From Cognatazoarcus halotolerans (GTDB lineage Bacteria; Pseudomonadota; Gammaproteobacteria; Burkholderiales; Rhodocyclaceae), in the NCBI RefSeq assembly GCF_009800965.1, contig NZ_WUAF01000001.1, positions 372,001-436,000 of the forward strand: a stretch of 64,000 nt of DNA, given 5' to 3'. Shown in pieces: positions 52,001-59,948 of the stretch. Position 1 is the stretch's first letter. Each line of letters starts with the position of its first letter. The notes under the pieces were generated by a model. That model was not told the origin of the DNA, did not search any database, and worked only from the letters and a program-made list of their open reading frames with translations. A program made the position numbers and the translations under genes.

Positions 52001-53718
52001 CCCGCGATTGCGCGCCACCCCTCGGACAGCAGGACCTGCCCGCTCTCGATGTGCCAATCCCACATTCCGAGTTGTGAGCTCTCCAGTGAAAGCTCGAGCC
52101 GGTTGCGCGCCTCGGCGAGCCCGGCAACGCTGTCGCTCAGCTCGCGGGTGCGTTGCTCGACAAGGGCCTCCATCTGCGCGCGGCTCCCGGTAACGACCAG
52201 CAGCAGCAGGCCCAGCAAACCGGTGAACACCACGCCCCCGACAAGCAGGGTCCACGACTGCCAGCCGCGATTCGCGGCGACGAAAGCCGGTGTGGCGGTT
52301 ACCCGCAATTCGAGCGGGCGCCCGAGGCTGGACACGGAAGACGTCAGCACGAGACCGTTTTCGGCGCTCGGCAACTCACAGCCATGCGGCCCGAAAAGCC
52401 GCTGTTCTCCACTTGCGGCCCAAAGGTCAACCAGACACGCGCTGACACCTTCGCCGCCGAACGCGGCGTTGACCGCAGCCCCGATGTCGCCCCATCTGAA
52501 TACCGCGACGGCAACTCCCAGGAATTCCCGCTCGCGTTCTTCGAGGGTTGGCGGAAGACGTCCGCCGCGATAATGCGGATACATGACCAGCCCCCCGAAC
52601 TGATCGTCATCAACCTGCACCAGACGGATGCGGCCCGTCGACACAACCTCCCCGGTGTCGCGGGCGCTGGCCACCGCAGCGGCCCGTGCGGGGCTCGAAA
52701 GGATGTCGAAACCGACCGCAGTGCTGTTCTCGTCGAGCGGCTCGATGAACGCAACGGGCATGTATGCGGGGCGATCACCGACCGGCTCCAGTCCGCCACT
52801 GGCATTTCGCTGGAACATCATCGTCGGCCCGCCCAGAGCCGACATTCGCTGCAGGAAGTCGGCAAGCCCCGTCCGCGGCACCCACGGATTCCAGCTCAGG
52901 CCCTGCAGGTTGGGATTGATATCCCGTTGAGGACCCGCGAAGAGCCGGAAGCGCTCTCGATCGAGGACATCCGTGCCGACCGACGCGACGAACCGCTCGG
53001 TGGCGAACAAGGCATCGAGGTTGCGTGCGATGGCGGAGCGCAGGACGTTCGCCCCCTGCGTTGCGCTGTCCTCGAAATCACGCGCGATGCTCTGCCTTTC
53101 CTTGCCGGCTCCTATCAGGAAAATCCCGACGACGATGCCGAGCGTTCCGAGCAGCGCGGGGAAAAGCGTCGATCGGCGACCTCTCCAGACCGCCACCGGC
53201 GCTCCCACCACGGCCCATGCAAGCGGTCCGGCCACGAAGACGCCCAGTGCATCGCCGACCCACCAGGTAAACCAGTTGATCGCGTATTCCGACGTCGGAA
53301 GCCGCCCGCTCAGCCACAAGGTCGTAACGCCGACTGTCGGGCTGACGACACATGCCACCGCACCGCCGAGCAATACGAACTGCAGTGCGTCCCTCGCGCG
53401 GCTGAGGCTTGACGGATATCCCGGGCGCCAGCGAACGAGCCACGCCCCGGCAAGCGCCTGCAAACAGGCTCCGGTCGCCAGCGCCGCGGCAAGCGCCACG
53501 GCGCCCGGCGACCCTGCAGGACCGACAATCACCGCGTTGAGTACGAACGATCCCAGCCACACGCCCGGCAATACCCGGTAGCCGAACGCGAGTACACAGA
53601 TCAGCGCGATGCCGGCCGGAGGAAAAATACCTGTCGCATATCCCGGCGGAATCGCCAAGGCGAGGCCGAACCACCCCCCAAGTACATAAGCGAGCGCAAG
53701 CGCCGCGATTTTCGCCAT
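49060..53718 (-). CDS. MASE1-CHASE-PAS hybrid sensor kinase with degenerate and intact receivers and an Hpt domain
   Basis: The 1552-aa protein has a MASE1 membrane sensor (about 1-215), a CHASE periplasmic domain (about 216-470), a helix at about 478-502, three PAS domains between 540 and 910, HisKA (FLANLSHEIRTPLNAVLGMTELV, about 930-995), HATPase (NLLGNALKFTAEGG and GGTGLGLSIVRQL, to about 1150), a receiver-like segment (about 1160-1270), an intact receiver (VMVVEDNAVNRQL and FMDMQMPVLGG, about 1290-1410) and Hpt (SAHALKGLVQSIGA, about 1490). The first receiver has DLLIASSAM where the phospho-Asp should be. The ATG at 53718 begins the first helix; a TTG five codons earlier is possible. No output protein is adjacent. 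Confidence 0.9.
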   Translation of the reverse strand: MAKIAALALAYVLGGWFGLALAIPPGYATGIFPPAGIALICVLAFGYRVLPGVWLGSFVLNAVIVGPAGSPGAVALAAALATGACLQALAGAWLVRWRPGYPSSLSRARDALQFVLLGGAVACVVSPTVGVTTLWLSGRLPTSEYAINWFTWWVGDALGVFVAGPLAWAVVGAPVAVWRGRRSTLFPALLGTLGIVVGIFLIGAGKERQSIARDFEDSATQGANVLRSAIARNLDALFATERFVASVGTDVLDRERFRLFAGPQRDINPNLQGLSWNPWVPRTGLADFLQRMSALGGPTMMFQRNASGGLEPVGDRPAYMPVAFIEPLDENSTAVGFDILSSPARAAAVASARDTGEVVSTGRIRLVQVDDDQFGGLVMYPHYRGGRLPPTLEEREREFLGVAVAVFRWGDIGAAVNAAFGGEGVSACLVDLWAASGEQRLFGPHGCELPSAENGLVLTSSVSSLGRPLELRVTATPAFVAANRGWQSWTLLVGGVVFTGLLGLLLLVVTGSRAQMEALVEQRTRELSDSVAGLAEARNRLELSLESSQLGMWDWHIESGQVLLSEGWRAIAGREAPLRYGSLGDLVRTFFSPDDFDALRERLIPVLKGDEPYFRTTVRTWLGDGRQIWVHCHGKVVARDDKGRAQRVVGTCANVTEQVESEALLREREAQLRLVTENVPALIAHFDRNMKLLFANRQFGGVFGDRTASPLIGADLDLLPGDATADCMKAHFDEVLSGKPTSFEFALPGSEGGAAGRIMHCHLVPDVDGVEVRGCIALISDISDQKRLESALLQREAQIRLGVEAGGVFPWEWDVASRKLRWARSPEELIGVELVEDMRPFIHPDDLVRYKAAGAATILRGEPYVLDARIVDVHGTERWLAARGEGMKGHDGRVVKAFGVVIDISLRKQMEAALEVARQSAESASRAKSDFLANLSHEIRTPLNAVLGMTELVLESELETDQRGMLESSLYAGRALLQMINDLLDFAKTEAGHLDLVEAHFSLRTLMRNTVRPFAMRAADKGLAFRLDVATDVPDWLLGDSGRLRQILFNLLGNALKFTAEGGITVSVGADALTDDSCMLSCSVCDTGIGVPSDMRERIFDAFTQVDASTTREYGGTGLGLSIVRQLTHAMRGRISVTDGEGGGSCFRFSVRVARGQGIAPVVGDYHGGPVVVAAESEALRGTLVAWLTAWGLHAREVESADRIDAALDGRPDLLIASSAMIEAGLSRVGECFAGAGQAPRIIPLDRGALVGLPAGLACDPLDEPLSQRQLMDRLVECLESRQRAEKVADLPEQIGATVMVVEDNAVNRQLASRMLGRLGHRVVTAENGREALEMLATNRCDIVFMDMQMPVLGGLDATRMLREMEAEKGVEPVPVIALTANSHELDRQRCVEAGMNDFLSKPFRKVDLARMIARWFGSGSSPQHVTHAVPGDVGTRRSAPPPGIDMAWVRPLQEALEDDFDLIVRQVLDEMPGAMALLRSAFERGDPDALRQSAHALKGLVQSIGAMRLGELALAIEQAGRQQKNEGVAALLVQTEEEARVVTEALKALLE

Positions 53719-53810
53719 TGAACGCGAATGCAATCTGCCTGCACTCCTCGTGAATCGATCCCTGTCATGCGCCGGGAGAAACGATGGCGCTGCACAGCTA
53801 GATCGACCAC

Positions 53811-53867
53811 TGCGGGCAAAACTTTACCGCGTACGCGGTAGATGACCCTCCGCAGCTTTTGCCCGCA
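53811..53867. promoter_or_regulatory. Nested palindromes upstream of the hybrid kinase
   Basis: TGCGGGCAAAA (53811-53821) and TTTTGCCCGCA (53857-53867) are perfect inverted repeats. Between them lies the perfect 16-bp palindrome TACCGCGTACGCGGTA (53825-53840). The set ends at the stop of the lipoprotein gene and starts 93 nt from the kinase start. It may be an operator of the kinase gene, a terminator of the lipoprotein gene, or both. Confidence 0.5.
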
Positions 53868-54329
53868 TCACGACGGCGCCAGCGCAGGCGTCAGTTCGGC
53901 GACGAAGCGGCTTTCAATGACGAAGGACTTGCCGGCGGCATACAGAGTGACCGCCCCGCTCGGACTCACCTCGAGGGAGGCGCCCTGCGCATCGGCCGGC
54001 AGGGGCCACCTGCCCGAACCCTGCAACGACGGCAGATCGAAGCGCATGAGCTGAGCATCGCCACGAACCCAGAGCACGGCCCGGGATTCGTCCACAAACA
54101 TTGCCGGCTGGTCCTTGAGCGGCCCGAGATGGATGGTTTTCAACAGAGACACGCCGGACCGTACGGAAAGCACCTGCAAGGCACCCCGTCCACGATCCAC
54201 GACGAATGCAAACTGCTGCGCCTTCCACACCAGCGGTTCCGACCCTGCTTCACAACCGCCGAGCCCGAGCGCAGCCGCAATCAGTGCAACCGACGCCACA
54301 CCTCGTTTGAAAAGATCGACGCTCACCAT
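53868..54329 (-). CDS. Putative lipoprotein of unknown function
   Basis: The 153-aa product has a lipoprotein signal peptide (KRGVASVALIAAALGLGGCEAG, Cys near 27). Its mature part alternates strand-like segments (QQFAFVVDRGRGALQVLSV, PAMFVDESRAVLWVRGDAQLMRFDL, SGAVTLYAAGKSFVI) and may be a partial beta-propeller or beta-sandwich. I do not recognise a family. The ATG at 54329 is used because it gives a proper signal peptide. It lies divergent from the MocR regulator gene, with the large palindrome between them, so it may be a MocR target. Confidence 0.6.
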   Translation of the reverse strand: MVSVDLFKRGVASVALIAAALGLGGCEAGSEPLVWKAQQFAFVVDRGRGALQVLSVRSGVSLLKTIHLGPLKDQPAMFVDESRAVLWVRGDAQLMRFDLPSLQGSGRWPLPADAQGASLEVSPSGAVTLYAAGKSFVIESRFVAELTPALAPS

Positions 54330-54419
54330 AGCCCACCCCTTGACAATAAAATCCGCACAACCTGACACTACCGAACACCTTGAGAGTCAAACATCACCAA
54401 ATCAGCCCAAGGCGTTCAG

Positions 54420-54449
54420 GACTGTCACGGTTCCGGAACCATGACAGTC
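54420..54449. promoter_or_regulatory. 30-bp palindrome before the MocR gene
   Basis: GACTGTCACGGTTCC is followed directly by GGAACCATGACAGTC: 14 of 15 positions pair and there is no spacer. It lies 25 nt before the chosen start of the MocR-type gene and 90 nt from the lipoprotein start, as expected for an autoregulator's operator. Confidence 0.65.
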
Positions 54450-54473
54450 ACGACCGATTGCAGGGGACTTGCA

Positions 54474-55883
54474 ATGCTCCAGATTCACGTTGACCCGGAC
54501 CGGCCGATCGCGCTGGTCGAGCAGATTGTCAGTGGCGTGCGCAGCCAGATCGACGACCGCATCCTGCGTGCAGGGATGAAGCTTCCGCCCATCCGCCGCC
54601 TCGCCGAAACGCATCAGATCAGTCGCTTCACCGTGGTCGAGGCCTACGACCGCCTGGTCGCACTGGGTTACCTCGACTCGAGGCGAGGCTCGGGTTTCTA
54701 TGTTTCGGCCCGCCGGACGGGCGGTGAGGAACCCGAGATGATCGAACGGGTCGAGCGTGCGGTGGATGGCGTTTGGTTGATGCGCGAAATTGCCGATGAC
54801 GCGCCAAACCGGGTGCAGGTCGCAGCCGGCAACCTCCCGCCCCAATGGCTGGACGAAGACGAGGTCCTGCGCAACCTGCGCCAGCTGCTCAGAAGGACCG
54901 ACACCCGCCCGACCAGCTACGGCACCCCCCAGGGATTCGCGCCGCTACGAGACCAGTTGCGGATCCGCCTGGCCGAACTCGGCATCCGAGCCCAACCGGG
55001 CCAGATCGTTCTGACCTATGGCGCGACCCAGGCCCTCGATCTGATCGCTCGCTACTTTCTGAAGGCAGGGGATTGCGTACTGGTCGACGATCCCGGCTAC
55101 TGGAACCTGTTTTCCCAGCTCAGATTGCAGGGCATCCGACTGCTCGGCGTCCCCCGCAATGCGGACGGACCCGATGTCGCGGCGCTCGAAACACTGCTGG
55201 CACATCATCAGCCACGCCTGTTCTTCACCCAGTCGGTACTGAGCAACCCGACCAGTACGTGCATCTCTCCCGCGGTCGCGTTTCGCCTCCTGCAACTTGC
55301 CGAAAAGCATGATTTCCTGATTGCCGATGACGACATCTACGGTGACATGCAGCAGGGCCCGGCAACGCGGCTGGCAACGCTCGATCAGTTGCAACGCGTC
55401 ATCCAGATCGGGAGTTACTCCAAGACCATCTCAGGAAACCTCCGGGTCGGCTACCTCGCCTGTCGCTACGACCTTGCCCAGGCGCTCACCGATGTGAAGA
55501 TCATGACCGCGCTCTCGAGCCCCGAATTCAGCGAGCGGCTGGTGCACCTGATGCTCACCGAAGGTCACTATCGAAAGTACGTCGAGCGCCTTCAGGGACG
55601 CCTTGCCCGCGCGACCGACCGGACCCTGCGCATGCTCGAGAGAGTCGGCATGGTGGTCGACAACGAGCCGGGCGGGGGGCAGTTCGTCTGGGCGCGGGTA
55701 CCGGGTCTGAATGACTCGACCGCACTCGCACACCTCGGCGTCGAACACGATATCGTCCTGGCACCCGGCGCCGTCTTCCGCCCGAACTGCCAACCGTCCC
55801 CCCATTTGCGTTTCAACGTTGCCTACGCCGAACATCCCAGGCTGGAGCGGTTCCTCGCCGAGCAACTCGCCCGCATCACCTGA
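54474..55883 (+). CDS. MocR-type GntR/aminotransferase regulator
   Basis: The 469-aa product joins a GntR winged helix (about 8-75: ALVEQIVSGVRSQIDDRIL, LAETHQISRFTVVEAYDRLVALGYL) to a fold-type I aminotransferase domain (about 100-469) with PLP lysine in IGSYSKTISGNLRVGYLA and LTYGATQALDLIARYFL. MocR regulators bind PLP and amino compounds and control vitamin B6, GABA, taurine or efflux genes. The ATG at 54474 is preferred because AGGGGA lies 7 nt upstream; an ATG at 54441 lies inside the palindrome. The target is unknown; the divergent lipoprotein is a candidate. Confidence 0.87.
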   Translation: MLQIHVDPDRPIALVEQIVSGVRSQIDDRILRAGMKLPPIRRLAETHQISRFTVVEAYDRLVALGYLDSRRGSGFYVSARRTGGEEPEMIERVERAVDGVWLMREIADDAPNRVQVAAGNLPPQWLDEDEVLRNLRQLLRRTDTRPTSYGTPQGFAPLRDQLRIRLAELGIRAQPGQIVLTYGATQALDLIARYFLKAGDCVLVDDPGYWNLFSQLRLQGIRLLGVPRNADGPDVAALETLLAHHQPRLFFTQSVLSNPTSTCISPAVAFRLLQLAEKHDFLIADDDIYGDMQQGPATRLATLDQLQRVIQIGSYSKTISGNLRVGYLACRYDLAQALTDVKIMTALSSPEFSERLVHLMLTEGHYRKYVERLQGRLARATDRTLRMLERVGMVVDNEPGGGQFVWARVPGLNDSTALAHLGVEHDIVLAPGAVFRPNCQPSPHLRFNVAYAEHPRLERFLAEQLARIT

Positions 55884-55950
55884 GCCACCGGAAAATCTGG
55901 CCCCGATTGACGCCACGACTGAGTGAGAGTCCGGCGAGGCGCCAAACCGC

Positions 55951-56466
55951 TTAGCGTTGCTGCCAGACACGCAGGCGCTCATGCATGCGTCGATGGTGGG
56001 AACCGGCCCAGTAGAGACGCCCGCAGCCGGGGCAGATCCGCAAGGACGCGGTGTCGATACCATGCATCGCGAAACCGACCGCACTGGCATCGGCGCGTTC
56101 GAGCTGGGAATTGTCGATGAGGCAACGCGAGAAGGGCCGCCACAGCCAGTCGACCCCACATTGCTTGCGCAATGCCTCCGCCTGACGATCGAGATCACCC
56201 TGCTCGAGGTTGACGATCAAGTCTCGCGCATGGCGGCCCTGCGCGAGCGCGCGATCACAGGTGAGGAGCAGTCTTGCTTCGCGATGAGCAAGCCCGATCC
56301 ACACCGAATCAGGCAAGCCGCCGGCCGCCAGGACCGTATCGTAACCGGCGGCGCGCAGGTAACGGGCGAGACGCCCGAGCATCTCATCGCAAAGGAACCG
56401 GCTGGCGCCGCCCCGCCGGCCGGCGACTGCTCCCGTCGGGAGATCGGGGTCGATCGGCTCGGCCAT
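55951..56466 (-). CDS. Mut7-C RNase-fold protein with zinc ribbon
   Basis: The 171-aa protein starts with a PIN-like domain (RFLCDEMLGRLARYLRAAGYDTVLAAG near 23-49, LLLTCDRALAQ near 66, LIVNLEQGDL) and ends with a zinc-binding part (FSRCLIDN near 112-119 and ICPGCGRLYWAGSHHRRM near 143-160). This order is that of the Mut7-C family. The acidic residues of a PIN nuclease (Asp27, Glu28, Asp71) appear present, so RNase activity is plausible but unproven. It lies in a short gap between the convergent MocR gene and the antiporter gene. Confidence 0.85.
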   Translation of the reverse strand: MAEPIDPDLPTGAVAGRRGGASRFLCDEMLGRLARYLRAAGYDTVLAAGGLPDSVWIGLAHREARLLLTCDRALAQGRHARDLIVNLEQGDLDRQAEALRKQCGVDWLWRPFSRCLIDNSQLERADASAVGFAMHGIDTASLRICPGCGRLYWAGSHHRRMHERLRVWQQR

Positions 56467-56594
56467 CTGGAAGCGCCCGACCCGCCTACCACCCCACTGC
56501 CCAGGCGGGTGGCGCGTCGAGCGCCTCGATACATGTGCCGGGCGGCGCGATCAGGAATGCCGTGTCGCAGCCCGGCTCGAGCACGCCGACCTCC

Positions 56595-57851
56595 TTACAG
56601 GAGCTGGAAGGCAAGCACTGCGACCAGGGTCGGCGGAAGCGCATTCAGCAGCAAGCCGAGCGGATTGATCGCGCCGTCATCGAAACTCGAGCGCAGCATC
56701 GCAAAACCGGCCGGATTGGGCGCGTTGGCGATGACCGTGAGCCCACCCCCGGTCACCGCGCCAGCCACGAGCGAGTACTTGTAGCCTTCCGAAACACCAT
56801 CGACCAGCGAACCGAGGTAGGTCAGCGCGGCGTTGTCGGTAATGGCGGTAAGCACCGTTGCACCGAAGAACAGGGTTGTATCGCTCATGCCGCCAAGGAC
56901 GTCCGCGAGCCACCATTTCTGCAAGGCGCCCAGTGTGATCAGCCCCGCCAGGAAGAAGGCGACCAGCAGGCCCTCGCGGAGGATCAAGCGGTCCTGGTAG
57001 TGCTTGTAGGCCTCGGCAACCCCGAGAAAGAACAGGAAGATGCCCATGAACATCACCGGATGGTGCGCGAAGACAACCACACCGAACAGGAACAGCACAT
57101 GCCCTGCCATCAGGGTAAATGGCACGCTTCTTTCATTGTCGCCGCCAAGCCTCTCGAACTTGTCGAGCTCGGTCTTGAAGAGCATCGTTACCGCAGCCGC
57201 GTTGACGACGACCGCGACGGCGGCTTTCCAACCGAAGTTGGCGAGCATGAACCAGATATCCCAGTTCCATTTTCCCGCCACCATCAGCACCGGCGGTGCG
57301 GCGAAAGGCGTCAAGGTTCCGCCGATCGAGATGTTCACAAAGAGCACCCCCAGCGTGGCGTACTTCAGCCGACGCGAAATACCCTGCGTGTAGTAATTGT
57401 CGCGCAGCATGATGGCGGCCAGCGTCATCGCTGCCGGCTCGGTAATGAATGAGCCCAGCAGCGGAATGATCGACAGACAGACGAAATAGAAGGCGATCGC
57501 GTCCTTCATCGGCATGAAACTCGCGACACTGCGAGCGCCGATCTTGCACAGCTCGAGTATGGGTCGGCTGGCCGCAACGACCATGATCACGAAGACGAAG
57601 GCCGGCTCGGTGAAATTGAGGCCCTCGAGATAGTGAGTCGCCGAGCCAGGGCCGGCGTTGAAGAACATGAAGGCCAGCAATACAAAGGCCCAGAAACCGA
57701 ATACGACCTCGACCTCGCCGAGCAGATGCCACACGCCGGCATGGGCCGGCTGAATATGGGCGAGGTGCTCGAAATATTTCGTGAGGAAGGTATGCGCCAC
57801 CGCGATGCCGAAAAGCGCCGCGCCTACTACCTCGATTGCTGTCGGACTCAT
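56595..57851 (-). CDS. Putative Na+/H+ antiporter
   Basis: The 418-aa protein has about eleven membrane segments and matches the antiporter family PF07399 as I recall it: LFGIAVAHTFLTKYFEHLA near the N-terminus, FITEPAAMTLAAIMLRDNYY, VLFVNISIGGTLTPFAAPPVLMVAGKW near the middle, and VLTAITDNAALTYLGSL and VTGGGLTVIANAPNPAGFAML near the C-terminus. The Asp-Asn in TDNAALT and the Asn-Pro stretch are typical of ion-coupling sites in the wider IT superfamily. Homeostasis of sodium and pH is the likely role. Its gene is followed by the Mut7-C gene. Confidence 0.82.
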   Translation of the reverse strand: MSPTAIEVVGAALFGIAVAHTFLTKYFEHLAHIQPAHAGVWHLLGEVEVVFGFWAFVLLAFMFFNAGPGSATHYLEGLNFTEPAFVFVIMVVAASRPILELCKIGARSVASFMPMKDAIAFYFVCLSIIPLLGSFITEPAAMTLAAIMLRDNYYTQGISRRLKYATLGVLFVNISIGGTLTPFAAPPVLMVAGKWNWDIWFMLANFGWKAAVAVVVNAAAVTMLFKTELDKFERLGGDNERSVPFTLMAGHVLFLFGVVVFAHHPVMFMGIFLFFLGVAEAYKHYQDRLILREGLLVAFFLAGLITLGALQKWWLADVLGGMSDTTLFFGATVLTAITDNAALTYLGSLVDGVSEGYKYSLVAGAVTGGGLTVIANAPNPAGFAMLRSSFDDGAINPLGLLLNALPPTLVAVLAFQLL

Positions 57852-57930
57852 CGTCCAGCTCCCTTGCCTTGATATTACGGATTGATGGCCCAGTATAACG
57901 GCTCAGCCCACGCGGGCGCCGAAGGGATGC

Positions 57931-58881
57931 TTACACAAGGCGATTGCGCGGCGTGCCGCCGACAAAGGCCTCGATGTTTTCGATCACCTGCCCGGCCATG
58001 CTCTCCATGGCTTCCCGGGAAGCCCAGGCGACATGTGGCGTGATCAGGAGGTTTGGTATGTCTCCGGCCAGCAAGGGATGATCGGCGGCGGGCGGCTCGG
58101 TCGTCAGCACGTCGATGGCGGCACCGGCGATCGTTCCGGCCTTCAGCGCGTTCACGAGCGACTGATCGTCAACCACACCACCACGGGCGGTGTTGATGAA
58201 CAGCGCCCCCGGCTTCATCAACGAAAAGCTCCGGCTATCGAAGAGCCCTCGGGTCTCGGTTGTCAGAGGACAATGAACGCTGACCACGTCGGCCAGGGCG
58301 AGGGCATCGTCGAATGGCCGGTATCCCGGCCTCGGTGACGGGACGCCGCGGCGCTCGGCCCGCACGACCTCCATGCCGAATCCCTGCGCAAGCCGCGCCA
58401 CTCCTTCGCCCAGCGCGCCGGCACCAACCAGCACCAGGGTCTTGCCATGCAGATCACTGATCGGATGATCCAGGAAGCAAAAGTTTGGCGCCGTGGCCCA
58501 GCGCCCGGCCCGTACGTCACCGACATATTCGAACAAGCGGCGCGACAGCGCGAGAACGAGCGCCATGACATGCTCGGGTACGCTTCTGAGCGCATAGCCA
58601 CGCACGTTGCTCACGACTACGCCACGCGTCGCACACGCGGTGAGGTCGATGTTGTCCGAGCCGGTCGCCGCGAGGGCGATCATTCGCAGCCCAGGCAAGG
58701 CTTCGAGCTCGGCCGATCCGATCCGCCGCTTGTTGATCACGGCGATCTGCGCGCCGACCAACCGTTCCACCACCCGTGACTGATGCGTATGCCCAAAATC
58801 CACCCACTCATGCGCGAACGCGGGCTTGCGGAACGCCACGGGCACCGAATCCCGCTCAAGAAAGACAATTCGCGTATTCAT
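57931..58881 (-). CDS. D-2-hydroxyacid dehydrogenase (glycerate dehydrogenase-like)
   Basis: The 316-aa enzyme has the NAD-binding GAGALGEGVARLAQGFGMEVVRAER (about 152-176) and the catalytic triad Arg in NTARGGVVDDQSL, Glu in TTEPPAADHPLL and His in LLITPHVAWAS. AATGSDNIDLTACATRGVVVSN and the close of the family resemble HprA-type glycerate or hydroxypyruvate reductases. The divergent IclR gene 221 nt away is the probable regulator, and the operator-like palindrome in the gap lies about 160 nt from this gene's start. The exact substrate is not determined. Confidence 0.88.
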   Translation of the reverse strand: MNTRIVFLERDSVPVAFRKPAFAHEWVDFGHTHQSRVVERLVGAQIAVINKRRIGSAELEALPGLRMIALAATGSDNIDLTACATRGVVVSNVRGYALRSVPEHVMALVLALSRRLFEYVGDVRAGRWATAPNFCFLDHPISDLHGKTLVLVGAGALGEGVARLAQGFGMEVVRAERRGVPSPRPGYRPFDDALALADVVSVHCPLTTETRGLFDSRSFSLMKPGALFINTARGGVVDDQSLVNALKAGTIAGAAIDVLTTEPPAADHPLLAGDIPNLLITPHVAWASREAMESMAGQVIENIEAFVGGTPRNRLV

Positions 58882-59043
58882 CCAGCCTCCATCAATCCAT
58901 CATCCCGGTGCAACGCCGAAAACCGCCCATTCGAAGGAAGTGCTGCCACACCCGGCCCGGCCAGAAACGACTCCGGCGCCGATGCTGATCAATCCGCAAA
59001 ATGGCCACCCGGAGATCCATGGCAATGCATCAAGTGGCGCAGT

Positions 59044-59060
59044 ATTTCACTAGGTGAAAT
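59044..59060. promoter_or_regulatory. IclR-type operator between the dehydrogenase and IclR genes
   Basis: ATTTCAC-TAG-GTGAAAT is a perfect 7-bp inverted repeat with a 3-nt spacer. It lies 42 nt before the IclR-type start. IclR-family regulators bind palindromes of this size and often autoregulate. Confidence 0.65.
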
Positions 59061-59102
59061 GATAGTCGGTCGTGTAGGATTCGGCACTCAGGGATATCCG
59101 CA

Positions 59103-59888
59103 ATGACCACGCCAGAACCAAAAAACTCCATTCAGGTGATCGAGCGCATGATGAAGCTGCTCGACGTCCTCGCCCAGCACGCAGACCCGGTGCCCCTCAA
59201 GCAGCTCGCACACGAGACCGGCCTGCATCCATCGACCGCACACCGCATCCTCGCAGCCATGGGCGCCAGCGGCCTCGTCGAACGATCCGAGAATGGTGTC
59301 TATCGTCTCGGAATACGTCTGCTCGAGCTTGGCAGCCTGGTCAAGTCCCGCATTTCACTGCGTGAAACGGCGATCCACTCGATGCTCCAGCTCCACCAGA
59401 AAACCGGGGAGAGCGTCAACCTTGGCATCCGGGACAAGGACGAGATTGTCTACGTGGAACGTACCTCGAGCGGACGCTCGGCGATCCGGGTGGTCCATAT
59501 CGTCGGCGCGCGTGCCCCGCTGCACACCACCGCCAGCGGCAAGCTCTTCCTCGCCGAGGACGGCCAACAGCTGGTTCGCGAATACGCCCGCCGCACCGGC
59601 CTGCCGGGTAGCACCCCGACGTCGATCACGACCATCGAGGCGCTCGAGAAGGAGCTCGACAAGGTTCGTCGACATGGCGTGGCCTACGACCTCGACGAGG
59701 TGGAAAACGGCGTCCGCTGCATCGCGGCAGAAATCCGCGATGACGCCGGCGAGCTCGTGGCCGGACTCTCGCTGTCGACACCTTCGGAGCGCTTCAATCC
59801 GGATTGGGCACCACTGGTTCGCGACACGGCGCGCGAGATATCTCGCGCACTCGGCCATGTCGAGCCCCCATCCTCCTGGAGCGAGTGA
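59103..59888 (+). CDS. IclR-family transcriptional regulator
   Basis: The 261-aa protein has the IclR winged helix at about 10-70 (VIERMMKLLDVLAQHADPVPLKQLAHETGLHPSTAHRILAAMGASGLVER) and an effector domain at about 85-250 (GESVNLGIRDKDEIVYVERTSSGRSAIRVVHIVGARAPLHTTASGKLFLA, then VENGVRCIAAEIRDDAGELVAGLSLS). It lies divergent from the 2-hydroxyacid dehydrogenase and probably controls it and itself through the ATTTCAC palindrome. A second, nearly identical palindrome lies inside this coding region. Confidence 0.9.
   Translation: MTTPEPKNSIQVIERMMKLLDVLAQHADPVPLKQLAHETGLHPSTAHRILAAMGASGLVERSENGVYRLGIRLLELGSLVKSRISLRETAIHSMLQLHQKTGESVNLGIRDKDEIVYVERTSSGRSAIRVVHIVGARAPLHTTASGKLFLAEDGQQLVREYARRTGLPGSTPTSITTIEALEKELDKVRRHGVAYDLDEVENGVRCIAAEIRDDAGELVAGLSLSTPSERFNPDWAPLVRDTAREISRALGHVEPPSSWSE
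59352..59368. promoter_or_regulatory. Second IclR-type palindrome inside the IclR gene
   Basis: ATTTCAC-TGC-GTGAAAC matches the upstream operator in 13 of 14 arm positions and has the same spacer length. It lies 308 bp from the first, within the coding region. Confidence 0.4.
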
Positions 59889-59900
59889 TCATCCGCGTGA

Positions 59901-59927
59901 AAAAGGCGGCCGTGGCCGCCTTTTTTT
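59901..59927. terminator. Bidirectional terminator between iclR-type and pbpG genes
   Basis: AAAAGGCGGCC pairs with GGCCGCCTTTT (11 bp, 2-nt loop), and the T-run extends to 59927. A-rich and T-rich flanks suit both converging transcripts. Confidence 0.88.
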
Positions 59928-59948
59928 ACGCTGCGCCCGACCACACGA

